DNA of 64,000 bases from Brevibacterium aurantiacum (GCF_900169065.1 NZ_FXZB01000006.1:1-64000), one strand, 5' to 3'; shown: positions 1 through 10,721, counted from the stretch's first letter. The notes: a model not told the origin generated them from the sequence alone. Program-made: numbers and translations.

Positions 1-36
1 CACCACACCTGGGTTGATTCCTAGGAAGAGACACTG

Positions 37-57
37 AACATGCTTCCAGAGCATGTT
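37..57. terminator. Possible terminator hairpin near window edge
   Basis: An 8-bp perfect stem (AACATGCT / AGCATGTT) with a 5-nt loop, followed by TTAA. It could end transcription of a gene lying to the left of the window, or of the DUF4282 gene reading leftwards. There is no strong T-tract, so the call is tentative. Confidence 0.35.
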
Positions 58-132
58 TAATCCTGTCTTGCCTTACTGTTTACTGGGGAAGGGGCCTATC
101 CTGTACACACATTTATGCCGCTAACCCGCTCT

Positions 133-198
133 TCCGAGCCGCAGAGTTTGTCTGAGCCTCAGAGCTCGACTGCGTAGCCGATCCCTGAGCCTCAGAGC
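133..198. repeat. Short direct repeats CTGAGCCTCAGAGC
   Basis: The 14-mer CTGAGCCTCAGAGC occurs exactly at 152-165 and 185-198, and a degenerate copy (CCGAGCCGCAGAG) lies near 134-146. The repeats sit just downstream of the DUF4282 stop codon. Each unit contains the near-palindrome CTGAG-CCTCAG, so small hairpins are possible. No function is known. Confidence 0.5.
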
Positions 199-213
199 GA
201 ATACCGAAGCGAT

Positions 214-1020
214 TCAGCGCCTGAGCGAGTCCGCGATGTGCTTCGTGTTCTCAGCGGTCTTGACGTTGGCCACGATGAGCTCGAGGCCCAGGCGGACGAA
301 GATCACCCAGAGGGCTGGGATGATCCAACCGAAGATGATCGCCAGCAGCAGCGGCCATGGGCTGAAGCTCGGAGCCTCGCCGAAGTAGGCGGATGCGCTG
401 CCCGCAGCTGCACCTGTGACGATTCCGCCGATGATGGATCCCAGCCACGACAGCGCGCCCACCACGATGGCGATGATGTAGATGAATCCCGCCCAGCGAA
501 CGGCGATGAAGTTGTCGAAGCGGAAGTCGAAGAGCGACTTGAAGAAGCCGCCGCTGCCACCAGCCTTCTGCTGCGCTGCAGGCTGTTGGAAGTTGCCTAC
601 CGGGGCGTGCTGAGAACCGGCGTAATTGCCCTGGCCATACGCGGCGTAGTCGGCGCCCTGAGGGTGCTGGCCCTGCTGGCTGGGCTGTTCGAACTGTCCG
701 TACTGATTCTGAGGACCGTACTGACCGCCTTGGTTGTACTGACCGCCCTGGTTGTACTGAGCGCCCTGATCGTACTGGTTGTACTGGTTCTGCTGACCCT
801 GCATATTCGGCTGGGCGAACTGACTCTGCTGATCGTTGTACTGCTCGGCCTGCCTGTACTGCTCGGCCTGCCCGAATTCTGTGCCAGCAGCGCTCGAATC
901 AGGGCCGGTTTCGTCCGACACAGGGCTGACCTGATTCGAATCGGGATCGACCTGGTCGTTCTGGATGTTCTGGTTGTTCTCTGCGTCCGAACCGGAGTAC
1001 GGGTTCTGTGGTGTCGACAT
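214..1020 (-). CDS. DUF4282 membrane protein with Q/N/Y-rich N-terminus
   Basis: The product has 268 aa. Residues 1 to about 155 are a disordered stretch rich in Gln, Asn, Tyr and Gly, with tandem QYNQGG-type units. The last ~110 residues match the DUF4282 pattern: a leading FKSLFDF motif, two hydrophobic segments and a closing ELIVANVKTAENT-like motif. The start is ATG at 1020 because AGGAAG lies just upstream; an upstream extension would lack a ribosome site. DUF4282 proteins have no established function. The Tyr/Gln-rich tail resembles prion-like low-complexity regions, which is an inference only. The gene is monocistronic, on the strand opposite to galT. Confidence 0.8.
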   Translation of the reverse strand: MSTPQNPYSGSDAENNQNIQNDQVDPDSNQVSPVSDETGPDSSAAGTEFGQAEQYRQAEQYNDQQSQFAQPNMQGQQNQYNQYDQGAQYNQGGQYNQGGQYGPQNQYGQFEQPSQQGQHPQGADYAAYGQGNYAGSQHAPVGNFQQPAAQQKAGGSGGFFKSLFDFRFDNFIAVRWAGFIYIIAIVVGALSWLGSIIGGIVTGAAAGSASAYFGEAPSFSPWPLLLAIIFGWIIPALWVIFVRLGLELIVANVKTAENTKHIADSLRR

Positions 1021-1092
1021 TATCTTCCTTCGTACGTGTTGGAGCCGATAGTCGCAACGTATCAGGGCAAGATGACTTTGCACCCGGAACTC

Positions 1093-2049
1093 TTAACGCA
1101 GAGCAATGCTCCATTCCACCGTGAGTTCACCTTGTGGGTCGATGACGTCGTAGTCCGAGCCGGTGGCGAAGGCATTCGGTGGACACGTCATCGGTTCGAT
1201 CGCGATCGCGGTGCGCCGAAGCTCCGAGCCGAGTTCGTCGCCGGTGCAGATCTGCCAGGACCGGAAATGATCGTCCATTCCGATGACGACCGTCCTGTCG
1301 TCGGCACCCTTCAACCGCACCCACGACCACCCGTGGTCATCGCGTTGAGGTGTGCCGAAGGCATCATCGAGCACACCATGGCCCAGAGAGCGCAGTGCGC
1401 GGAAATCTTTGCAGAGGAGGCAGCTCGTCTCATCGGGCCCATGATCGGCGGGGATGAACGTTCCAGTGTCGAAGGGTCGGACCGTATGGGGGATGAGTCT
1501 GTCATCGGTCTCGAGCCAGGTGTCGGCGGAAATGAGCAGCTGAGCCTCATCGACCTGTTCCGCGCCGGGGTGGATCCAGGGATGAAAGCCGAGTCCGAAG
1601 GGAGCCGGCTCCTGCCCGATGTTGCGTGCCAGTGTTCTCACCCGCAGTTCACCGCGTCCAGCATCTTCGCCCTCGTCGTCGTGGCCGATGAGGGAGTACG
1701 TCACCTCGAGGGACATCGCGAAGGGGTATCCCGGCACGTCGGAGATCTCGGTGCTCAGTGTCACCGAATCGGCATCGCGTTCGGACACCGTCCAGTCGAC
1801 GTCGGCCACGAGGCCATGCAGGGCGGTGCTGCGGGTGGCTTCGGTGATGGGCAGCTGGTGGGAGACGCCGTTGAAGTCATAGCGCCCATCGGCAATCCGG
1901 TTCGGCCACGGTGCCAGCACGGCGCCGTCGAAGGCGGACATCTCAACGACGACAGGACGATTGCCGACGGTGTAGTGAAGCAGAGCCGCACCGCGTGTGG
2001 ACACGACCGCGCTGTCGTTGCCCTGAGTGAGCTCGATGGAACCGGTCAT
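1093..2049 (-). CDS. Aldose 1-epimerase family protein (galactose mutarotase-like)
   Basis: The 318-aa protein is predicted to interconvert the anomers of galactose or a related sugar in the cytoplasm. Visible family motifs are WPNRIADGRY near residue 48, HGLV near 79, a GFHPW histidine motif in the middle, and a late IAIEPMTCPPNAF motif carrying the catalytic Glu. I chose ATG at 2049 because AGGAG lies 4 nt upstream; a TTG five codons earlier lacks such a site. It is divergent from galT-galK and shares a 180-nt promoter region with a candidate DeoR operator, so it probably belongs to the galactose regulon. Substrate could be another hexose. Confidence 0.85.
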   Translation of the reverse strand: MTGSIELTQGNDSAVVSTRGAALLHYTVGNRPVVVEMSAFDGAVLAPWPNRIADGRYDFNGVSHQLPITEATRSTALHGLVADVDWTVSERDADSVTLSTEISDVPGYPFAMSLEVTYSLIGHDDEGEDAGRGELRVRTLARNIGQEPAPFGLGFHPWIHPGAEQVDEAQLLISADTWLETDDRLIPHTVRPFDTGTFIPADHGPDETSCLLCKDFRALRSLGHGVLDDAFGTPQRDDHGWSWVRLKGADDRTVVIGMDDHFRSWQICTGDELGSELRRTAIAIEPMTCPPNAFATGSDYDVIDPQGELTVEWSIALR

Positions 2050-2137
2050 GCGACTCCTGCGCAATTTGTGTGCGAATGTTCTGGTGTCCCAGAATTCTAC
2101 GGCAGAACTGTGTTCTCCACCGACCAGATGTTAGCAT

Positions 2138-2157
2138 TATGATCGAAAATGATCGGT
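2138..2157. promoter_or_regulatory. Candidate DeoR-family operator (galM/galT promoter)
   Basis: The sequence TTATGATCGAAAATGATCGG holds two direct ATGATCG units in the divergent galM-galT promoter region. The 13-mer pattern TGATCGAA(A/C)ATGA and the 9-mer TTATGATCG both recur at 6780-6817, in front of the sugar symporter and next to a DeoR repressor gene. Sharing between two promoter regions of one pathway supports an operator; protein binding is inferred. Confidence 0.5.
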
Positions 2158-2228
2158 TTTGGAGGGTTGATGAGCCAGCGTTGCATTTCTCAGATCCACC
2201 GTTTCAGCGGTGAGCTCACAGGTCCGCG

Positions 2229-3394
2229 TTGAGCACGCAGATCAGCAGGAACACCCTTGCCGACGGCCGAGAGATCCTGTTCTTCCACGACACCGATTCG
2301 CCTGTCGCGCCGTTAGCCGAGGACCAGCGCTCCGCGGAGCCGCGTCCCAGTGGCGGCCAGCTGCGCTTCGACCTGCTCACCGGAGAGTGGGTGGCCGTGG
2401 CCACGCATCGCCAGTCGCGCACTCATCTTCCCGTTGCCGCCGAATGCCCCCTCTGCCCGTCGGCACCGGGGCGACCAACGGAGATCCCGGCCGCTGACTA
2501 CGAGGTCGTGGTCTTCGAGAATCGTTTCCCGTCGCTGGGTCCTGGAATCGGTGCTGTCAGTGCCGATCCGAGCCATAACTTCGCCGAGGTGGCCGCAGAG
2601 TCCGCCCTGACCGCACCGGCCTATGGACGCTGTGAGGTCGTCGTCTTCTCATCCGAGCACAACGGATCGTTTGCCGACCTCGACACGGCGAGAGCCCGCA
2701 CAGTCATCGACGCCTGGGCGAATCGGACGCGTGAGCTCGCCTCCTGCGCAGGGATCGAGCAGGTCTTCGTATTCGAAAATCGGGGCGAGGAGATCGGCGT
2801 GACGATCAATCATCCACACGGTCAGATCTACGCTTATCCCTATGTCACTCCACACACCAAGGTCACCTCGGCCAGGGCGGTCCAGCACAGACGTGAGACG
2901 GGCCGAGCACTGATGGCCGACATCCTCGCCTTCGAGCGCCGATCCGGTGAGCGGATGGTTCTCGAATCCGCCCATTTCTCTGCCTTCGTACCCTATGCGG
3001 CTCGATGGCCGGTCGAAGTCCATATCGTCCCGCATCGGCAGGTGCTGAGCATCGACGAACTCGACGAGGCCGAACGCGAGGACCTCGCTCGCATCTACTC
3101 AGAGACGCTGCGAAGGATCGACGGCCTGTACTCCACGCCGACTCCCTACATCGCGGCCTGGCATCAGGCACCGGTCAACTGTGAGGACCGCGCGGCAGAG
3201 TGGCTGCATCTGGAGATCACCAGCCCCAGGCGTGCCGAGAATAAACTGAAGTTCCTCGCCGGGTCCGAAGCGGCCATGGGCGCCTTCGTCGGCGACGTCT
3301 CCGCCGAGGAGACCGCAGCAAGGTTGCGCAACGTGCAACCGCGGTCGGCAGACTCGATGCCGGCGGCAGAACCGACGAACGAGGACGGTCACCG

Positions 3395-3398
<4 letters not shown>
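2229..3398 (+). CDS. galT: Galactose-1-phosphate uridylyltransferase
   Basis: The 389-aa Leloir pathway enzyme exchanges UMP between UDP-glucose and galactose-1-phosphate. The active-site signature NHPHGQIYAYP is at residues 194-204, with His197 as the expected uridylylated nucleophile. CPLC at 73-76 is a likely metal site, and VHIVPHRQV follows near 265. The start is a TTG at 2229; an in-frame stop lies 18 nt upstream, so no earlier start is possible. The stop overlaps the galK start by 4 nt (ATGA), so the two are translationally coupled. No galE is present in the window, so UDP-galactose epimerisation must be encoded elsewhere. Confidence 0.95.
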
Positions 3399-4633
<1,235 letters not shown>

Positions 4634-4695
4634 TCGGCCTCCGTTCGGCCAGTGCCGCACTCGCGCAGAGCACGGTCAGGCTAGGCACGGTCGCG

Positions 4696-4977
4696 CTAGT
4701 CGCGGGGATCCGTGTCGACCACCTCAGCCGCGTCATCGGCGATGATCCGAATCGGGCGCAGCTTGGCCCAGATGAGGAAGAATGCCGCGGTGAGGATGAG
4801 GCCGATTCCGGTCCAGAGGTTGGCATCGATTCCGCCGGTGCGCTCTGCCTCGTCGGGGGTGTAGCCGACGACGCCGGCGATGGTGAGGATGATCCCGAAG
4901 ATGCCCAGCAGCACTCCGATGAAGTTGCGGATGTCGAAGGCACCTGCGGTTTTGGTCAGTTCGTTTGCTTTGCTCAT
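4696..4977 (-). CDS. Small two-TM membrane protein next to sugar symporter
   Basis: The 93-aa protein has two predicted membrane segments, about residues 17-38 and 54-71, separated by a short acidic loop with DEAER and GGID, and a charged C-tail ending in VDTDPRD. I do not recognise the family. It begins 17 nt after the stop codon of the sodium/sugar symporter on the same strand, with a GGAG-like ribosome site, so the two are very likely one transcript. A role as symporter accessory subunit is an inference from this pairing. Confidence 0.75.
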   Translation of the reverse strand: MSKANELTKTAGAFDIRNFIGVLLGIFGIILTIAGVVGYTPDEAERTGGIDANLWTGIGLILTAAFFLIWAKLRPIRIIADDAAEVVDTDPRD

Positions 4978-4994
4978 TGTTCTCTCTTGCTCCT

Positions 4995-6692
4995 TCAGCC
5001 GAAGGCCACGTTGAGGATGATGACGAGGACCAGTGCCACGCCTGCAACAGGCACCGGGCGTTTCCAGATCGGGGGCTTCGGTTCGTTCAGGTCTTCGAAG
5101 TCGGTCTTCGGGGTCTCCGAATAGACGAGCCCTCGCAGTTCACTCGCGGGCTTCGGTGTGGTCCTGAAGGTCACGATCACCGAGAGGACGATGTCGACGA
5201 CGAAGGCCGTGCTGGCGGCGAGGAACGCCGCACCCTGGCCGGGCAGGTCGAATACGCCGGTCTCGCTGAGGATGAAGACGGCGACGGCGGAAAGGGTGCC
5301 GCCGACCAGACCGACCCAGCCGGCGGTGGGGCTCATGCGCTTCCAGAACATACCGAGGATGAAGGTGGCGAACAGCGGCGCATTGAAGAAGCCGAACAGT
5401 GTCTGCAGATAGTCCATGAGGTTGGCGAAGTTGCCGGCGATGAGGGCGGTGAAGATCGCGACGATGCAGGCGCCGATTGTGGCGTAGCGGCCGACCTTGA
5501 GGTAGTAGGAATCCTCCCTGTCCTTGACCACGTACTGCTGCCACAGGTCGTAGCTGAAGACCGTGTTGAACGCGGAGATGTTGGCAGCCATTCCGGCCAT
5601 GAACGCGGCGAGCAGGCCGGCGATCGCCACGCCGAGGAGGCCGTTGGGCAGGACCTCGCGCATGAGCAGCAGGAGCGCATCGTTGTAGGTCACTCCGGTT
5701 TGGGCCTGAGCGGTCGCCTCGTCGACGCTGGATGCGATCTGTTTGAACTTGGTCAGCTGGGTCACGAGGACTGCCGCGATCATTCCCGGGATGATGACGA
5801 TGAACGGGATGAGCATCTTCGGGAAGGCGCCGAGGATCGGAGTCAGTCGTGCGGCGTTGATGCTCTTTGAGGCCATCGCTCGCTGGACTTCGACGAAGTT
5901 CGTCGTCCAGTAGCCGAAGGAGAGCACGAAGCCGAGCCCGAAGACGATCCCGACCACAGAGAGCACCGGGTTGGAGAACCCGGAGAGCTGCTCGCCTGGC
6001 CAACTGCTGAGCTGCTCGGCGCCGAGCATGCCGTCATTGCTGACCTTCGCCACGAGGCCGTCCCAGCCGCCCACGCGGTTGAGGCCGATGATCGTCAGCG
6101 GCAGCAGGGCTGCGACGATGACGAAGAACTGCAGCACCTCGTTGTAGATGGCGGCGGTCAGCCCGCCGAGCGTGATGTAGGACAGGACGATGGCGGCGGC
6201 GACGACCAGGGCGATCCACAATGGCCAGCCGAGGAGTCGATTGACGATCGTGCCGAGCAGGAAGAGATTGACGCCGGCGATGAGGATCTGAGCGACGGCG
6301 AAGGACAGCGCGTTGACGAGGTGGGCGCCGGTGCCGAAGCGCCTGCGCATGAACTCCGGAACGGATCTGACCTTCGAGCCGTAGTAGAACGGCATCATGA
6401 CGACACCGAGGAAGAGCATCGCCGGGACGGCACCGATCCAGAAGTAGTGCATCGTCGGCATGCCGTACTGCGCGCCGGTGGCCGACATGCCCATGATCTC
6501 CACTGCACCGAGGTTGGCCGAGACGAAGGCCAATGCCGTCACCCATGCGGGAAGGCTGCGTCCGGAGAGCAGGAACTCGATGCTCGAGGAGATGCCGCGC
6601 TTGGCGAACCAGCCGATTCCAAGGACGAATACGAAGTAGATCGCGATCAGCAGATAGTCGATCCACTGGGCGTCCAGACGGATGTCTTCCAA
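4995..6692 (-). CDS. Sodium:solute symporter (SSS family), probable sugar uptake
   Basis: The 565-aa polytopic protein has about 13-14 hydrophobic segments and resembles the Na+/galactose (SglT-type) branch of the SSS family. I chose the TTG at 6692 because GGAGG lies 4 nt before it; a longer version from 6743 has no ribosome site and adds a polar stretch. The gene sits between a DeoR repressor and the small membrane protein, opposite galT-galK, so galactose or a related sugar is the likely substrate. That specificity is context-based. The 163-nt upstream region carries the repeated candidate operator. Confidence 0.88.
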   Translation of the reverse strand: MEDIRLDAQWIDYLLIAIYFVFVLGIGWFAKRGISSSIEFLLSGRSLPAWVTALAFVSANLGAVEIMGMSATGAQYGMPTMHYFWIGAVPAMLFLGVVMMPFYYGSKVRSVPEFMRRRFGTGAHLVNALSFAVAQILIAGVNLFLLGTIVNRLLGWPLWIALVVAAAIVLSYITLGGLTAAIYNEVLQFFVIVAALLPLTIIGLNRVGGWDGLVAKVSNDGMLGAEQLSSWPGEQLSGFSNPVLSVVGIVFGLGFVLSFGYWTTNFVEVQRAMASKSINAARLTPILGAFPKMLIPFIVIIPGMIAAVLVTQLTKFKQIASSVDEATAQAQTGVTYNDALLLLMREVLPNGLLGVAIAGLLAAFMAGMAANISAFNTVFSYDLWQQYVVKDREDSYYLKVGRYATIGACIVAIFTALIAGNFANLMDYLQTLFGFFNAPLFATFILGMFWKRMSPTAGWVGLVGGTLSAVAVFILSETGVFDLPGQGAAFLAASTAFVVDIVLSVIVTFRTTPKPASELRGLVYSETPKTDFEDLNEPKPPIWKRPVPVAGVALVLVIILNVAFG

Positions 6693-6779
6693 GGTTCCTC
6701 CAACGTCTTCGGTGAATGGCTCCTTGTGGTTAAGCCACCTCAAACCGATACTTTAGAGGACGGATCGTCCGATCACCAG

Positions 6780-6817
6780 TGATCGAACATGAAAAGTTTT
6801 GATTGTTTATGATCGGT
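6780..6817. promoter_or_regulatory. Candidate DeoR-family operator region (symporter promoter)
   Basis: TGATCGAACATGA at 6780-6792 and TTATGATCGG at 6808-6817 match the two halves of the motif found in the galM-galT promoter (2138-2157). Between them lies an AT-rich stretch including TGATTGTTTATGA, resembling TGTTT-type sites of sugar DeoR repressors. The site lies upstream of the symporter start and just downstream of the DeoR gene. Binding is inferred. Confidence 0.5.
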
Positions 6818-6855
6818 CGCTGTTTGGCGGGGAATTTGGTTCTATTCTCGGCGTG

Positions 6856-7614
6856 TCACGCAACTTCGACGTTGACCCCGGCCTCGCGCAGTGCGTCGAG
6901 TTCACCGGGATTGCTGTCCGAGTCGGTGATGAGGTGGTGAATCTCCTCTGTCGGAACAGTGAGCACGGACGAGCGCAGCCCGACCTTCGTGTGGTCGACG
7001 AGGGCGGTGACCTGCCCGGCGCCTGTGGCCATGGCGCGGTCGGTGTCGGCCACGGGGAAGGCTGGAGTGGAGAGGCCGAAGTCCGCTGCCAGACCATTGC
7101 CGGAGAGGAAGACGGTGTCGGCCCTAAGGCCAAGCAGCTGTGAGACCGTTCCTCCGCCGACGAAGGCGCGGATCGAATGTCGCAGGATTCCGCCGACGAC
7201 GATGACTTCGATATCGGGGGAGGAGACCATAGCCTCGGCGACGAGGAGGGAGTTGGTCACGATGCGGATGCCCGAGCGTCCGCTGAGTTCCTTGGCCAGG
7301 AGTTCGGTCGTGGTGCCGGGCCCCAGGGCGACCACGTCACCGGTGCGAACATGCTTGGCCGCGGCACGGGCGATCGCCGACTTCTCGGCCAGGGCCTGCT
7401 CGAGCTTCTCTGCATAGCTCGACTCGCGCGCATTGGAGAAGGGGACTGCCCCTCCATGGGTGCGGGTCAGGCGTCCTTCGTCGGCGAGCTGATCGAGATC
7501 GCGCCGGATCGTCACGGCCGAGGTCTCCAGCCGTTCGGAGAGAGCTGAGATGGACACCGCGCCGTCGCGTTCGATCGTCTCGATGATCACATTGCGTCGT
7601 TGGGCAGCGATCAT
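6856..7614 (-). CDS. DeoR/GlpR-family transcriptional repressor
   Basis: The 252-aa protein has an N-terminal winged helix-turn-helix (residues 1-57) with the DeoR signature around SAVTIRRDLDQLADEGRL, then HGGAV. The sugar-phosphate sensor domain follows, with ALGPGTTTELLA and VVVGG motifs. Proteins of this type usually bind a phosphorylated sugar. It sits immediately upstream of the symporter and close to galT-galK, so control of galactose uptake and use is likely. It starts only 10 nt after the stop of the upstream IclR-family gene, so it can also be read from that promoter. Confidence 0.92.
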   Translation of the reverse strand: MIAAQRRNVIIETIERDGAVSISALSERLETSAVTIRRDLDQLADEGRLTRTHGGAVPFSNARESSYAEKLEQALAEKSAIARAAAKHVRTGDVVALGPGTTTELLAKELSGRSGIRIVTNSLLVAEAMVSSPDIEVIVVGGILRHSIRAFVGGGTVSQLLGLRADTVFLSGNGLAADFGLSTPAFPVADTDRAMATGAGQVTALVDHTKVGLRSSVLTVPTEEIHHLITDSDSNPGELDALREAGVNVEVA

Positions 7615-7624
7615 GGTGTCGTCC

Positions 7625-8341
7625 TCAGCCTCTGATGAGAGCTTCGCTCAAGGTTCGAGCCGCTTCGATGATGGATTTCGCGTGCAGGCGTCCGGGCTGA
7701 CGTGTCAGGCGGTCAACGGGGCCGGAGATCGACACGGCGGCCACGACGCGATTGCTGGGTCCGCGCACGGGGGCGGAGACGGAGGCGACGCCACGTTCGC
7801 GTTCGGCGATCGACTGGGCCCAGCCTCGGCGACGGACACCGGAGAGCATGGTGGCGGAGAAGCGGGCTCCGCGCAGGCCGGTGTGGAGGCGGTCGGGCTC
7901 CTCCCAGGCCAGGAGGACCTGGGCGGCGGAACCGGCGCGCATGCTCAGGGTGGCACCGATCGGCACCGAGTCGCGCAGTCCCACGGGGCGTTCTGCGGCA
8001 GCCACGCACAGGCGCAGGTCGCCCTGGCGGCGGAAGAGCTGTGCGGACTCGCCGGTCTGGTCGCGCAGCTGGCCGAGCACCGGTCCGGCCGCGGCGAGCA
8101 GGCGATCCTCACCGGCGGCGGAGGACAGTTCGGCCAGGCGTGGGCCGAGGACGAAGCGGCCCTGCAGATCACGACCGACGATGCGATGGAATTCGAGCGC
8201 AACAGCCAGGCGGTGGGCAGTGGGTCGGGCGAGTCCGGTCAGTGAGACCAGTTCGGCCAGTGAAGCGGGTCCGGCCTCGAGGGCGGAGAGAACCATTGCG
8301 GCCTTGTCGATGACTCCGACGCCGCTACCATTGCTTGTCAT
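7625..8341 (-). CDS. ltbR: IclR-family regulator divergent from leuCD (LtbR-like)
   Basis: The 238-aa protein has an IclR-type N-terminal wHTH (about residues 12-70; LAELVSLTGLARPTAHRL) and a C-terminal effector domain. The position directly divergent from leuC-leuD matches LtbR of Corynebacterium, which represses leuB and leuCD. I chose ATG at 8341, giving the usual family length; a longer start adds residues unlike the family. No Shine-Dalgarno is visible, so the mRNA may be leaderless. It is followed after 10 nt by the DeoR gene, an unusual pairing of an amino-acid and a sugar regulator. Confidence 0.85.
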   Translation of the reverse strand: MTSNGSGVGVIDKAAMVLSALEAGPASLAELVSLTGLARPTAHRLAVALEFHRIVGRDLQGRFVLGPRLAELSSAAGEDRLLAAAGPVLGQLRDQTGESAQLFRRQGDLRLCVAAAERPVGLRDSVPIGATLSMRAGSAAQVLLAWEEPDRLHTGLRGARFSATMLSGVRRRGWAQSIAERERGVASVSAPVRGPSNRVVAAVSISGPVDRLTRQPGRLHAKSIIEAARTLSEALIRG

Positions 8342-8539
8342 AGACACTATTGTGCGCGTCTCAGTGGGCGAGATGCAAGTTCGAAATGCGATACGGACGA
8401 GTAGGTTTCCTGTACACACTCGTTGAGACCGCCTTGCGCACTCGCCGAGTCACCATGTCGAATGTCACAGACGCCGCGAAATCGCGGACGTCGCAGCTGT
8501 AAGCACGTACAGGCAATCCCTGTATTGGCGGGAGGAATC
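8342..8539. promoter_or_regulatory. Divergent ltbR / leuC promoter region
   Basis: This 198-nt region lies between the divergent regulator and leuC. It contains a TTCGAA-centred near-palindrome at about 8373-8390 (GCAAGTTCGAAATGC) and a small CCGCG-AAAT-CGCGG hairpin at 8474-8487. The only short frame near leuC (from 8456) has no run of Leu codons, so classical leader-peptide attenuation is not supported. The TTCGAA site is a plausible regulator site. Confidence 0.4.
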
Positions 8540-10030
8540 ATGCCACGCACTCTGGCCGAGAAGGTCTGGGCCGATCACGTCGTATCCCTGGGCGAAGACG
8601 GTGCGCCCGACCTCATCTACATCGACCTCCACCTCGTCCATGAGGTCACCAGCCCGCAGGCATTCGACGGACTCCGACTCGCCGGGCGCCCTGTGCGCCG
8701 CCCCGACCTGACGATCGCCACGGAGGACCACAACACTCCGACGTGGGACATCGACAAGCCCATCGCCGAACCCACCTCCGCCACGCAGATCGAGACCCTG
8801 CGCAAGAACACGAAGGAATTCGGGATCCGCCTGCACAGCCTCGGCGATGCCGATCAGGGCATCGTCCACGTCGTCGGCCCACAGCTGGGCCTGACCCAGC
8901 CGGGCACCACCGTCGTCTGCGGTGACTCCCACACGTCCACCCACGGCGCGTTCGGTGCGCTGGCTCTGGGCATCGGCACTTCCGAGGTCGAGCATGTGCT
9001 GGCCACTCAGACGCTGAGCCTCAAAGCGTTCAAGACGATGTCGATCACGGTCGACGGCGAACTGCCCGAAGGGTCGAGTGCGAAGGACATCATCCTCGCC
9101 ATCATCGCGAAGATCGGCACCGGAGGCGGGCAGGGCTACGTGCTCGAGTACCGCGGCTCGGCGATCCGGGCGCTGTCGATGGAAGCACGGATGACCATCT
9201 GCAACATGTCGATCGAGGCCGGTGCCCGTGCCGGCATGGTCGCCCCCGATGAGACGACCTTCGAGTACGTCAAGGGCCGTCCGCACGCACCCGAGGGCGA
9301 GGACTGGGATGCGGCGGTCGAATACTGGAAGACTCTGTACACCGACGAGGGCGCCACCTTCGACCATGAGGTCGTCCTCGAGGCCAAGGACATCGAACCG
9401 TTCGTGACCTGGGGAACCAACCCCGGCCAGGGACTGCCGCTGTCTGCCTCGGTGCCCTCACCCGATGATTTCGCCGACGAGAACGACAAGGCCTCGGCCG
9501 CCAACGCTCTGGCCTACATGGGCCTGACACCGGGCACCCCGCTGCGCGAGATCGAGGTGGACACCGTGTTCCTCGGTTCCTGCACGAACTCTCGCATCGA
9601 GGACCTGCGTGCCGGCGCCGAGGTGGTGCGCGGCCGGAAGAAGGCCGAGAACATCCGCTTCATGGTCGTTCCCGGTTCCGCCAAGGTTCGCCTCCAGGCC
9701 GAGGACGAGGGCCTCGATACGATCTTCAAGGACTTCGGAGGAGAATGGCGCTTCGCCGGCTGCTCGATGTGCCTGGGCATGAACCCGGACCAGCTGGCCG
9801 ACGGTGAACGCTGCGCCTCGACCTCGAACCGCAACTTCGAGGGCCGCCAGGGCAAGGGTGGGCGCACCCACCTGGTGTCCCCGCTCGTGGCAGCGGCCAC
9901 CGCCGTGCGCGGAACGCTGTCCTCACCCGGTGACGTCAAGGATCTGCCCCGCGACGCCGAACCGGTGGCGTGGACGGACGATAAGCCCACCTTGACACTG
10001 ACACCCACCCCCACCTCGGCGAACGCGTAA
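8540..10030 (+). CDS. leuC: 3-isopropylmalate dehydratase large subunit
   Basis: The 496-aa [4Fe-4S] aconitase-family subunit isomerises 2-isopropylmalate to 3-isopropylmalate in leucine synthesis, together with LeuD. Cluster cysteines are visible in GSCTNSR (about residue 347) and CSMCLGMN (about 407 and 410); [13 protein letters not shown] is the family substrate motif. The start is ATG at 8540 with GGAGGAATC immediately upstream. leuD follows after 12 nt, forming the leuCD operon divergent from its probable repressor. The extra C-terminal residues after about 470 are Thr/Pro-rich. Confidence 0.97.
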   Translation: MPRTLAEKVWADHVVSLGEDGAPDLIYIDLHLVHEVTSPQAFDGLRLAGRPVRRPDLTIATEDHNTPTWDIDKPIAEPTSATQIETLRKNTKEFGIRLHSLGDADQGIVHVVGPQLGLTQPGTTVVCGDSHTSTHGAFGALALGIGTSEVEHVLATQTLSLKAFKTMSITVDGELPEGSSAKDIILAIIAKIGTGGGQGYVLEYRGSAIRALSMEARMTICNMSIEAGARAGMVAPDETTFEYVKGRPHAPEGEDWDAAVEYWKTLYTDEGATFDHEVVLEAKDIEPFVTWGTNPGQGLPLSASVPSPDDFADENDKASAANALAYMGLTPGTPLREIEVDTVFLGSCTNSRIEDLRAGAEVVRGRKKAENIRFMVVPGSAKVRLQAEDEGLDTIFKDFGGEWRFAGCSMCLGMNPDQLADGERCASTSNRNFEGRQGKGGRTHLVSPLVAAATAVRGTLSSPGDVKDLPRDAEPVAWTDDKPTLTLTPTPTSANA

Positions 10031-10042
10031 GGAGACCGACTG

Positions 10043-10642
10043 ATGGAAGCTTTCAGCACACATACCGGAATCGGCGTCCCGCTGCGCCGCGCCAACATCG
10101 ACACTGACCAGATCATCCCGGCGAAGTTCCTCAAGCGGGTCACCCGCACCGGCTTCGAAGACGCCCTGTTCTACCGGTGGCGTACGAACGACGAATTCGT
10201 CCTCAACGATCCGGAGTTCTCGAAGGGCTCAGTCCTCGTAGCCGGACCCGACTTCGGCACGGGCTCCTCGCGTGAGCACGCCGTGTGGGCGCTCAAGGAC
10301 TACGGTTTCCGCGTCGTCCTCTCCTCGCGCTTCGGCGACATCTTCCGCGGCAACTCCGGCAAAGAGGGACTCCTGGCCGCTCAGCTCGACCAGGCTGACA
10401 TCGAACTGATCTGGAAGATCCTGGAGAACCACCCGGGCACCCCGATCACCGTCGACCTCAATGAGAAGACCGTGACCTGTGATTCGGTCACCGTGACCTT
10501 CCAGATCGATGACTACACACGCTGGCGCCTCCTCGAAGGCCATGACGACATCAGCCTGACGCTGGCCAAGGAATCCGAGATCTCCGATTTCGAGTCCAAG
10601 CGGGCGACCTTCAAGCCGACGACCCTGCCGGCGAAGGTCTGA
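10043..10642 (+). CDS. leuD: 3-isopropylmalate dehydratase small subunit
   Basis: The 199-aa swivel-domain partner of LeuC. Family motifs visible are [16 protein letters not shown] near residues 15-30 and [17 protein letters not shown] near 70-86, the latter lining the active site. Length matches the usual ~200 aa. It lies 12 nt after leuC and is expected to be co-transcribed and regulated with it. Downstream is a 155-nt gap before murA. Confidence 0.97.
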   Translation: MEAFSTHTGIGVPLRRANIDTDQIIPAKFLKRVTRTGFEDALFYRWRTNDEFVLNDPEFSKGSVLVAGPDFGTGSSREHAVWALKDYGFRVVLSSRFGDIFRGNSGKEGLLAAQLDQADIELIWKILENHPGTPITVDLNEKTVTCDSVTVTFQIDDYTRWRLLEGHDDISLTLAKESEISDFESKRATFKPTTLPAKV

Positions 10643-10721
10643 CCCACCCCGTGCGAAGGTTCGAATCGTCCGACGCGACGGTCTGAGAGCCTTCCCACAA
10701 GGGACCCGCGTGTCCTCTGCG

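Noticed and set aside
238..2142. A 634-codon plus-strand frame opposite DUF4282 and the epimerase
   Set aside because: Its Leu/Val- and Asp-rich stretches are mirror products of the repeat coding on the other strand; both real genes have family motifs and ribosome sites.
8456..8503. Leucine attenuator peptide upstream of leuC
   Set aside because: The short frame ([15 protein letters not shown]) has only one Leu codon and no terminator/antiterminator pair follows.
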